A stretch of 5,149 nucleotides of DNA, taken from the NCBI GenBank assembly GCA_938003765.1, contig CALKYE010000122.1, forward strand, positions 1 through 5,149, in the 5' to 3' direction. Position numbers and translations under genes: made by a program. Origin of the DNA: an uncultured Planctomycetia bacterium. Its GTDB lineage: Bacteria > Planctomycetota > UBA1135 > GCA-002686595. The notes under the pieces were generated by a model that was not told the DNA's origin, made no database searches, and saw nothing but the letters and a program-made list of their open reading frames with translations. Of the stretch, positions 1 through 5,149 are shown in pieces. Within the stretch, counting starts at the first letter, position 1, and each line of letters opens with the position of its first letter.

Positions 1-33
1 GTTCGCGCGCACTCCGACGCGGACACTCGGCGC

Positions 34-747
34 TCAGACCAACTCGTCGTCCTGCGACGAGGTGATGTAGAGCAGACAACCGCCGCGCGTCGACTGCACG
101 GGGTGGATCGAATTCGTCTGGCTGACCTGGAAGTCGCCGCCGCGCAGCTCGCGCTCGCCGACGCGCAGGTCTCCCGAGAGCACGAAGCACTCCTCCACCG
201 CGGCGTGGCGGTGCGGCGGATACGACGTGCCGGGCCCCATGCGCACGAGCATCGTCGCGGTGCGGCGCACGGGATCGACCGCGAGGCGCTTGACCTCGAT
301 GCCAGGGATCCCGATGGGCTCCCACGCGCCGGCATCCCCGGCGACGGCGTACATGCCCTCCGAGAAGCCCGCGGTCGACGCGCCCGAAGGCAGCGCGGCG
401 TTCCAGCGGCGCCACGTGCGATCGAGTCCGCCGGCCTCGAGTTCGCGCTGCGCGTCGTGCGCACTCGCCTCGGCCGACTCACGCACACTCGCGAGCAGTC
501 GCTCGCGAACCGACGGGGAAGCCGCGGGTGCATCGGCCTGCGCGAGGCTCTCGAGCGCCAGCGCTTCGTCGGCGCACGCCACGTCCGCTTGCGCGAGTTC
601 CAGCTCGCGCTGGCACGCCTCGCAGTCGGCGAGGTGAGCGAGGTAGCGCTGCGCGTCGTCCGCGACGAGCGCGCCCATGCAGTGAGTCGCCGCCGTGTCA
701 CGCCAACCGCAGTCCGCGGCCTCGCACTTGTTGCCAGCGCCACTCAT
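34..747 (-). CDS. ChrR-like anti-sigma factor (zinc-finger anti-sigma domain plus cupin)
   Basis: A 237-residue cytoplasmic protein predicted to bind and inhibit the ECF sigma factor encoded just upstream. The N-terminus carries the zinc anti-sigma signature H-x3-C-x2-C (H38, C42, C45). A further ligand is probably C13, with C8 and H22 as alternatives. An Ala/Glu-rich linker (about 50-105) leads to a cupin domain (about 135-230). Its metal-site pattern is complete: H179-x-H181-x3-E185 and H215. The 36-residue spacing from first to last His equals that of Rhodobacter ChrR as I remember it (H141 to H177). In that family the anti-sigma domain occludes the sigma factor and the cupin is needed to release it on singlet oxygen or organic peroxide stress. 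No membrane segment is visible. The ATG overlaps the sigma-factor stop codon (ATGA) and has a strong ribosome binding site, so translational coupling is likely. The inducing signal cannot be read from sequence. Confidence 0.92.
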   Translation of the reverse strand: MSGAGNKCEAADCGWRDTAATHCMGALVADDAQRYLAHLADCEACQRELELAQADVACADEALALESLAQADAPAASPSVRERLLASVRESAEASAHDAQRELEAGGLDRTWRRWNAALPSGASTAGFSEGMYAVAGDAGAWEPIGIPGIEVKRLAVDPVRRTATMLVRMGPGTSYPPHRHAAVEECFVLSGDLRVGERELRGGDFQVSQTNSIHPVQSTRGGCLLYITSSQDDELV

Positions 748-1403
748 CGCCCTTCCTCCCAGCCCGCGAGCACTTCGCGCAGCTTCATCATTCCCAGTCG
801 GATGCGGGTCTTCACCGTGCCCAGCGGCTCCTTCGTGCGCTCCGCGATCTGCGCGTGCGAGAGCTCGGAGAGGAACGCGAGCTCCACCACCTGGCGCTGC
901 GCCGGCGGCAGTCCCGCGATCGCCTCGCGCACGCTCTGACAGCGCTCCTGCGCGTTGCGCTCCTGCACGGGATCACAGCCGCAAGAGCACGCGGCGAGAT
1001 CGCGGTCGAGCTGACCACTCCACTCCACGCGGCCGCGCTCGCGCGCCTCGCGGCTGCGGCGGCGGTCCAGCGCGCGACTGCGCGCGATCGTGAGCAGCCA
1101 GGTCATCACCTCGCCGCGACTGGGGTCGAAGCTCGCCGCCCGTTGCCAGACCTGCAGGTACACGTCGAGTTGGACTTCCTCGGCCAGGTCGCGGTCGGGG
1201 ATCAGCCGCACGACCAGCGCGAACACGACGCGCTGCGTGCCGTCGTACAAGCGCGCCATCGCGGCCTGATCGCCGCGCGCGATGTCGGCGAGCTCTGTGC
1301 GCAGCCGTGCGTCGCGCTCGGCGCGCTGAGTGGAACCCAGGGGCGCGTCCGAGCCGGACGGCGCACCTGCGGCGGTGGGACGAGCTTCCATGGAGGGCTT
1401 CAC
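744..1403 (-). CDS. ECF-family RNA polymerase sigma-70 factor
   Basis: A 219-residue alternative sigma factor with only regions 2 and 4, as in the extracytoplasmic-function class. Region 2 spans about residues 49-116. It includes the core-binding/-10 stretch with D80-V-Y-L-Q-V-W86 and the helix W102-L-L-T-I-A-R-S-R. Region 4 spans about 158-213, with LPPAQRQVVELAF, the helix-turn-helix LSHAQIAERTKEPLGTVKTR (181-200) and MMKLREVL. The linker holds an unusual Cys cluster, C139-S-C141-G-C143, plus C155. The protein has a Ser/Ala/Gly-rich N-terminal tail of about 35 residues. The start drawn is a GTG; an in-frame ATG at 1391 (residue 5) is an equally good choice, since neither has a clear ribosome binding site. 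It is first in an operon with the ChrR-like anti-sigma factor and divergent from the DUF4331 gene, so autoregulation and control of that gene are plausible inferences. Confidence 0.95.
   Translation of the reverse strand: MKPSMEARPTAAGAPSGSDAPLGSTQRAERDARLRTELADIARGDQAAMARLYDGTQRVVFALVVRLIPDRDLAEEVQLDVYLQVWQRAASFDPSRGEVMTWLLTIARSRALDRRRSREARERGRVEWSGQLDRDLAACSCGCDPVQERNAQERCQSVREAIAGLPPAQRQVVELAFLSELSHAQIAERTKEPLGTVKTRIRLGMMKLREVLAGWEEGR
750..760 (-). promoter_or_regulatory. Strong Shine-Dalgarno sequence for the anti-sigma gene
   Basis: On the minus strand the sequence GGGAGGAAGGG lies at the 3' end of the sigma-factor gene. Its GGAGG core (759-755) sits 7 nt before the anti-sigma ATG at 747. 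It is the only strong site of this kind in the window. It fixes the anti-sigma start and fits translational coupling across the ATGA overlap, which would help keep sigma and anti-sigma in stoichiometry. Confidence 0.8.
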
Positions 1404-1612
1404 GCGAGCCTACGGCGCTCGCGCCGCCGTGGATCTGCGGGGCCCTCGAAAAAGAAGCGCGGCTGCGAACCCCTCCAGTTCTCACGCTCAGCGGCCAATC
1501 CACGCGCCGCGCGCCCGCCGTAGTCCACGCGGTTCGCCTGCCGCAGCGAGGGGCAGCGGCGATCCGACGACCCCGAACCCTCTTGGCCACCGGCGCCCAC
1601 GACATCCATCCC
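1404..1612. promoter_or_regulatory. Divergent intergenic region between the sigma-factor and DUF4331 genes
   Basis: This 209-bp stretch has no credible gene and must hold the promoters for the sigma/anti-sigma operon (leftward) and the DUF4331 gene (rightward). An A-rich patch, CGAAAAAGAAG (1448-1458), is the most AT-rich spot. GAAC-type boxes, which resemble generic ECF -35 elements, occur on the plus strand at 1467 and 1575 and on the minus strand at 1535-1532. The first forms GAAC-N7-GTTC (1467-1481). No matching -10 element could be paired with them convincingly. A short hairpin, ACGGCG/CGCCGT (1412-1417 and 1425-1430), lies directly upstream of the sigma-factor start. The regulatory role is inferred from position; individual sites are unproven. 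Confidence 0.55.
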
Positions 1613-3037
1613 ATGAATTCACTACTTCGAACGTCCGTCACCGCTCTGGCGCTGATCGCCGGCGCGAGCGCCTCGAGCGCGAACAAGCTCTCGAGCCACC
1701 GCGAAGCGCCGTTGATCACCGAGATGCCCAAGGTCGATGCGACGGACTTCTACATGTTCACCAGCTACGAAGCCGGACGCTCCGACTACGTCACGCTGAT
1801 CGCCAACTACCAGCCGCTGCAGGATCCGTACGGCGGCCCCAACTACTTCACGATGGATCCCGAGGCGCGCTACGAGATCCACGTCGACAACAACGGCGAC
1901 GCCAAGCCGGACCTGACCTTCCGCTTCCGCTTCAAGAACACGCTCCGCGACATCGCGCTCCCGATCGGGCCGGCTGGCGCGCAGAAGCTCGTGTCCGTGC
2001 CGCTGCGCAACGTCGCGCCGGTCACGGCGCAGAACACCTCGGGCCTGAACGAGCTCGAGAGCTACACGCTCGATCTCGTGCAGGGCGCGTCGGTGACCAA
2101 GCTGCGCGACGCGGCCACGGGCGAGTCGAGCTTCACCAAGCCCTACGACAACGTCGGCACGAAGACCTTCCCCAACTACTCGCGCTACGCGCAGCAGTAC
2201 GTGTATGAGGTCGCGCTGCCCGGCGGGCAGACCGCGCGCATGTTCGTGGGCCAGCGCAAGGATCCGTTCGTGGTCAACCTCGGCGAGGCCTTCGACCTGG
2301 TGAACCTCGATCCGCTCGGCCCGGTGAACGGCGAGGAGGACAAGCTCGCCGACGCCAACGTCACGTCGCTGATCCTCGAGATCCCCAAGAGTTTCCTGGT
2401 GCTCCAGGACCAGCCGGTGATCGGCGGCTGGACCACCGCGAGCCTGCCGCGCAACCGCGTGCTCAAGACCTCGCCCTCGTTCCAGTCGCCGACGACCGAG
2501 GTCGGCGACTTCATCCAGGTCTCGCGCCTGTCGAGCCCGCTGGTGAACGAGCTCGTGATCGGCCTCAAGGACAAGAACCGCTTCAACAACTCCGCGCCGC
2601 ACCTCGACGCGCAGTTCGCCGACTACGTCACGCACCCGACGCTGCCGGCGCTGCTCGAAGTGCTGTTCGGTGTTCCGGCGCCGACGCTGTTCCCGCGCAC
2701 CGACCTGGTGCAGGTGTTCGTCACGGGTGTCCCCGGCCTCACCGCCAACGGCGCGTTCGGCGAGATGATCCGGCTCAACACGCTGATCGCGCCGACGCCG
2801 GCCGCGCAGCAGTCGAACCTCGGCGTGCTCGGCGGCGACCTCGCGGGCTATCCCAACGGCCGCCGTCCCGGAGACGACGTCGTCGACATGTCGCTGCGCG
2901 TCGTGATGGGCGTGCTGCTCGATCCGGCCGTCGCTCCCGCGGGTCAGCTGCCGTACACCGACGGAGCGTTCGTCGACGCGAGCTTCACGGACGACAGCTT
3001 CCCCTACTTGCGCACGCCGCTCCCGGGCGCTCAGTAG
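1613..3037 (+). CDS. DUF4331 family exported protein
   Basis: A 474-residue protein of the DUF4331 family, whose function is not established. The N-terminus is a signal peptide: a basic R6, a hydrophobic stretch (TALALIAGASA) and likely signal-peptidase cleavage after A20 or A23. The mature protein opens with the family hallmark SSHREAPLI (27-35). Next come KVDATDFYMF, TLIANYQPLQDPYGGPNYF and the Asp/Asn-rich YEIHVDNNGDAKPD segment. Later marks are NRFNN (322-326), PNGRRPGDDVVD (414-425) and a C-terminal FPYLRTPLPG (463-472). Together these cover the full family length, so the gene appears intact. The start chosen is the ATG just before the signal peptide; the frame stays open further upstream but only as sequence antisense to the sigma-factor gene. 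There is no Shine-Dalgarno sequence. The gene is divergent from the sigma/anti-sigma operon and followed by the DUF4198 gene, suggesting a regulated exported-protein pair. The role is unknown; an envelope or periplasmic location is inferred. Confidence 0.94.
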   Translation: MNSLLRTSVTALALIAGASASSANKLSSHREAPLITEMPKVDATDFYMFTSYEAGRSDYVTLIANYQPLQDPYGGPNYFTMDPEARYEIHVDNNGDAKPDLTFRFRFKNTLRDIALPIGPAGAQKLVSVPLRNVAPVTAQNTSGLNELESYTLDLVQGASVTKLRDAATGESSFTKPYDNVGTKTFPNYSRYAQQYVYEVALPGGQTARMFVGQRKDPFVVNLGEAFDLVNLDPLGPVNGEEDKLADANVTSLILEIPKSFLVLQDQPVIGGWTTASLPRNRVLKTSPSFQSPTTEVGDFIQVSRLSSPLVNELVIGLKDKNRFNNSAPHLDAQFADYVTHPTLPALLEVLFGVPAPTLFPRTDLVQVFVTGVPGLTANGAFGEMIRLNTLIAPTPAAQQSNLGVLGGDLAGYPNGRRPGDDVVDMSLRVVMGVLLDPAVAPAGQLPYTDGAFVDASFTDDSFPYLRTPLPGAQ

Positions 3038-3049
3038 CCAGCGCTCGTT

Positions 3050-3118
3050 GAGCCCGTGCTCTCCGCTCGAGGTCGCGCCGGTTCAGGAGCGGCCGACCGT
3101 GGGCGGAGAGCACGCCTC
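3050..3118 (+). terminator. Long GC-rich hairpin between DUF4331 and DUF4198 genes (possible terminator or processing element)
   Basis: A 12-bp perfect inverted repeat, CGTGCTCTCCGC (3055-3066) and GCGGAGAGCACG (3103-3114), starts 18 nt after the DUF4331 stop codon. The stem continues inward with wobble and Watson-Crick pairs (3067-3069 with 3100-3102), then GGTCG/CGACC (3071-3075 with 3094-3098), then GCCG/CGGC (3077-3080 with 3090-3093). A 9-nt loop closes it. An outer GAG/CTC (3050-3052 with 3116-3118) extends the base past a small internal loop. About 24 pairs form, far more than chance hairpins here. No T-tract follows, so it is not a classical intrinsic terminator. It could be a U-less terminator, an attenuator, or a 3'-end stabiliser that uncouples the two genes. 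Confidence 0.5.
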
Positions 3119-3166
3119 GCGCACCCGATCGAACCTTCCTCTGCGCCACTCCGCACCGCCGCTGAC

Positions 3167-3997
3167 ATGACCCGCCTCATCCGCCTCGCCATCGCCGCCC
3201 TGCTCGCCGCGCCCGCGCTCGCGCACGACTTCTGGATCGAGCCCGAGTCCTTCCGCCCCAAGTCGGAGTCGACCCTGCGCGTCGCGCTCAAGGTGGGCGA
3301 CTTCGCGATCGGCGACGAGCTCGCGCGCACGGACCTGCGCATCCTCGACTTCTCGCTGCGCGGCCCCGAGCTGCGCACGGCCGTGCTCGGCCGCGACGGC
3401 GCGCTGCCCGCGGGCTTCGTGCGCACGCGCGGCGCGGGCCTGCACGTGATCGGCTACCACAGCAGTCCGTCGTTCGTGGAGCTCGAGGGCGCGAAGTTCG
3501 AGGCGTACCTGGCGGAGAAGGGTCTCGCGCGCGTCAGCGCCGAGCGTGCGAGGCTCGGTCAGAGCGAGGCGCGTGCGCGCGAGCTGTACTCGCGTTGCGC
3601 GAAGGCGCTGATCCAAGTTGGCGCAGGCGGACCGCAGGAGTTCGCTCTCATGTTCGACTACCCCCTCGAGATCTTGCCCGAGCGCAATCCGACGGCGTTG
3701 TTCTCGGCGCCGACGACGCCCGCAGCGCTTCCCGTGCGCGTGTACTTCAACGGCGCGCCGCTCGCTGGCGCGTTGCTCGGCGCGCTGGAGTTGCGCGACG
3801 ACGCCCAGCGCCATCCGCCGCAGTCCCCCATCCTCGCGCGCACCGACGCCGAGGGTCGCGCGCGTCTCGAGCTCCCGCACGCAGGCCGCTGGATGCTCGC
3901 CGTCGTGCACATGGAGCGCGCCAAGGACTCCGCGCGCGCCGACTGGGAGAGCTTCTGGGCCTCGCTGACGTTCGAGGCGCCGGTCAGCGCGCCGTGA
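3167..3997 (+). CDS. DUF4198 domain exported protein (NikM-like family)
   Basis: A 276-residue predicted exported protein of the DUF4198 family, some members of which are annotated as nickel-uptake (NikM-like) components. The signal peptide (TRLIRLAIAALLAAPALA) is followed by an A-L-A cleavage site before H20, so the mature chain would begin HDFWIEP, a pattern I recall as common in the family. A beta-rich N-terminal part (about 30-105) contains LHVIGYHS (92-99). The middle has the typical RELYSRCAKALIQVG (138-152). A C-terminal segment of immunoglobulin-like character carries LPVRVYFNGAPLAGA, RTDAEGRARLELPHAGRW (225-242), VVHMERA and DWESFWASLTFE (259-270). The ATG chosen immediately precedes the signal peptide; there is no Shine-Dalgarno sequence. 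It lies 129 bp after the DUF4331 gene with a strong hairpin between them, so co-transcription is possible but uncertain. Metal binding through the N-terminal His and other His residues is an inference, as no transporter partners are in view. Confidence 0.9.
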   Translation: MTRLIRLAIAALLAAPALAHDFWIEPESFRPKSESTLRVALKVGDFAIGDELARTDLRILDFSLRGPELRTAVLGRDGALPAGFVRTRGAGLHVIGYHSSPSFVELEGAKFEAYLAEKGLARVSAERARLGQSEARARELYSRCAKALIQVGAGGPQEFALMFDYPLEILPERNPTALFSAPTTPAALPVRVYFNGAPLAGALLGALELRDDAQRHPPQSPILARTDAEGRARLELPHAGRWMLAVVHMERAKDSARADWESFWASLTFEAPVSAP

Positions 3998-4399
3998 TCA
4001 CTCGCGGTAGCCCAGGACCACCAGCAGGCACGGGCCTCCCGCGATCACCGACAGGCCGAGCTGCTCGGCCAGCTCGAGCGCAGCGCGGCTCTCGGCCCCG
4101 GGCTGCATCCACAGGCGCGTGATCTTCTTCTCCGCGGCTTCACGCACGATGCGCTCGGTCACCGGCGGCGGCGTGATGATGCTCAAACCGCGCACGCCGT
4201 CGGGCAGCTCGGCCACCGAGCGCACGCAACTCACGCCTTCGATCTCGCGTTCGCTGGGGTGAACGCAGTGGACCTCCAGCCCGTGCTGAAGGTAAGCGCG
4301 CAACACCTTGTTGCCGTACTTGTCGCGGTTCGTCGACGCGCCGACGACGGCGAAGGGCGAGCCGTCGAGAAAGTCCCGGATGCGTGCTTGTGTGTCCAT
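3998..4399 (-). CDS. CoA-binding domain protein (YccU/CoA_binding_2 family)
   Basis: A 133-residue single-domain cytoplasmic protein with a Rossmann-type fold of the CoA_binding_2 family, related to the CoA-binding domain of succinyl-CoA synthetase alpha subunits. Visible marks are the nucleotide-binding strand and turn FAVVGAST (16-23) with KYGNKV, then VHCVHPS (43-49), the IEG motif, SIITPPP (73-79) with V-x-E-x-I-V, LWMQPGAES (96-104) and the C-terminal VIAGGPCLLVVLG (118-130). Length and motif order match intact family members, which bind CoA and have no agreed physiological role. The start is the ATG at 4399, because the fold begins a few residues later; the frame remains open upstream only as sequence antisense to nth. 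There is no clear ribosome binding site. The stop codon abuts that of the convergent DUF4198 gene, and the start lies only 57 bp (or 15 bp) from the divergent nth start. Confidence 0.95.
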   Translation of the reverse strand: MDTQARIRDFLDGSPFAVVGASTNRDKYGNKVLRAYLQHGLEVHCVHPSEREIEGVSCVRSVAELPDGVRGLSIITPPPVTERIVREAAEKKITRLWMQPGAESRAALELAEQLGLSVIAGGPCLLVVLGYRE

Positions 4400-4456
4400 G
4401 GGCGTGGAGCTTCGATGGAGACGCGCGCCACTGCAAGCGCGGCGAAGCCACCAGCC

Positions 4457-5149
4457 ATGAAGCGCGAAGAAAAGGCCGCTCGGATCGGAGCGCTGCTCGA
4501 CGAGCTGTATCCCGACCCGCCCGTGCCGCTCGACCACACGGACGCCTACACGTTGCTGATCGCCGTGCTGCTGTCGGCGCAGTGCACCGACGTGCGCGTC
4601 AACCAGACGACGCCGCTCCTGTTTTCACGCGCGCGCGATCCAGGGCAGATGGTGCGACTGTCCGCCGACGAGATCCGCGAGATCATCAAGCCCTGCGGAC
4701 TGTCGCCGGCGAAGTCGAAGGCGATCCGCGGCCTTTCGGAGATCCTGCTCGCGCGCCACGGCGGCGAGGTCCCGCGCACGTTCGAGGAACTCGAAGCGCT
4801 GCCCGGCGTCGGCCACAAGACCGCCAGCGTCGTGATGAGCCACGCCTTCGGTGTTCCAGCGTTTCCCGTCGACACCCACATCCACCGTCTCGCAGCGCGC
4901 TGGGGGCTGTCGAATGGCTCGAGCGTCGAGAAGACCGAGCGCGACCTCAAAGCGCTGTTCGCGCCCGACACGTGGAATCGCCGCCACCTGCAGATCATTT
5001 TCTTCGGCCGCGAGCACTGCCCGGCGCGCTCGCACGATCTCTCGAAGTGCCCGATTTGCTCGTGGGCCGCGCCCAAGACGCGCGCCGCGCTCGAGAAGCG
5101 ACACGGCACGGGCAAGGACCTGCGCACCAAGCAGCGCGGCCCTCACGCC
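4457..5149 (+). CDS. nth: Endonuclease III (DNA glycosylase/AP lyase), 3' end beyond window
   Basis: Base-excision repair enzyme that removes oxidised pyrimidines and cleaves abasic sites. The reading frame is open from the ATG to the right edge (231 codons) with no stop, so the gene is partial. YTLLIAVLLSAQCTDVRVN (31-49) matches the family core. The helix-hairpin-helix LPGVGHKT (115-122) supplies the catalytic Lys K121, and VDTHIHR (138-144) the catalytic Asp D139. Both correspond to E. coli K120 and D138. The iron-sulfur region is atypical: C188-x9-C198-x2-C201 with no fourth Cys, against C-x6-C-x2-C-x5-C in E. coli. A basic tail (about 205-231) extends beyond the usual 211-residue length. 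MKREEKAARIGALL aligns with the E. coli N-terminus, favouring this start. An in-frame ATG at 4415 adds 14 low-complexity residues but has GGAG (4406-4409) 5 nt upstream, so it is a real alternative. Confidence 0.95.
   Translation, partial: MKREEKAARIGALLDELYPDPPVPLDHTDAYTLLIAVLLSAQCTDVRVNQTTPLLFSRARDPGQMVRLSADEIREIIKPCGLSPAKSKAIRGLSEILLARHGGEVPRTFEELEALPGVGHKTASVVMSHAFGVPAFPVDTHIHRLAARWGLSNGSSVEKTERDLKALFAPDTWNRRHLQIIFFGREHCPARSHDLSKCPICSWAAPKTRAALEKRHGTGKDLRTKQRGPHA

Noticed and set aside
1..33. Possible terminator after the anti-sigma gene
   Set aside because: Only a weak 4-bp CCGA/TCGG pairing is visible, with no T-tract, and the window ends too soon to judge. Nothing else is seen in these 33 bases.
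1412..1430. Hairpin ACGGCG/CGCCGT just upstream of the sigma-factor start as a riboswitch or attenuator
   Set aside because: A 6-bp GC-rich stem is common by chance at this base composition, and no further structure or alternative pairing was found.
103..1523. Long plus-strand open frames (103-939 and 528-1523) opposite the sigma/anti-sigma operon
   Set aside because: They are Arg/Ala-rich, lack domain features and overlap two well-supported genes on the other strand. High GC makes stop codons rare in all frames.
1307..1612. A 102-codon N-terminal extension of the DUF4331 frame
   Set aside because: It would place an Arg-rich segment before a good signal peptide and overlap the sigma-factor gene in antisense. 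The ATG at 1613 gives the normal family form.
1622..2635. 337-codon open frame on the minus strand within the DUF4331 gene
   Set aside because: It is antisense to a gene with clear family motifs. Its product is Arg/Val/Leu/Glu-rich with no recognisable domain, as expected from complementing GC-rich codons.
4546..5146. Minus-strand open frames opposite nth
   Set aside because: The plus strand encodes endonuclease III with both catalytic residues. The antisense products show no family features.

Overview
The window is GC-rich DNA (about 70% G+C by eye) from a free-living bacterium with tightly packed genes. Six protein genes are supported. No tRNA, rRNA, CRISPR array or mobile element was seen. 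Endonuclease III has an unusual C-terminus, with a C-x9-C-x2-C pattern and a 'CPICS' motif. From memory this resembles chlamydial and planctomycete versions more than the E. coli enzyme. Together with the near absence of Shine-Dalgarno sequences, it points to the Planctomycetota or a relative in the PVC group. That assignment is an inference.

Left part (34-1403, minus strand): a two-gene operon. It encodes an ECF-type sigma-70 factor followed by its likely anti-sigma factor, a ChrR-like protein with an N-terminal zinc-finger anti-sigma domain and a C-terminal cupin. The genes overlap by 4 bp (ATGA), and the second has the one strong ribosome binding site in the window.

Centre (1404-3997): a 209-bp divergent intergenic region, then two plus-strand genes for predicted exported proteins. 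The first is a DUF4331 protein and the second a DUF4198 protein whose predicted mature N-terminus is His. A long, nearly perfect hairpin (about 3050-3118) lies between them. The layout suggests that the sigma/anti-sigma pair controls itself and the divergent exported-protein genes. In Rhodobacter, RpoE-ChrR responds to singlet oxygen; the signal here is unknown.

Right part (3998-5149): a minus-strand CoA-binding (YccU-type) protein gene converges on the DUF4198 gene, and the two stop codons abut to form TGATCA. Divergent from it is endonuclease III (nth), which runs off the right edge without a stop codon. These look like housekeeping genes unrelated to the sigma-factor cluster.
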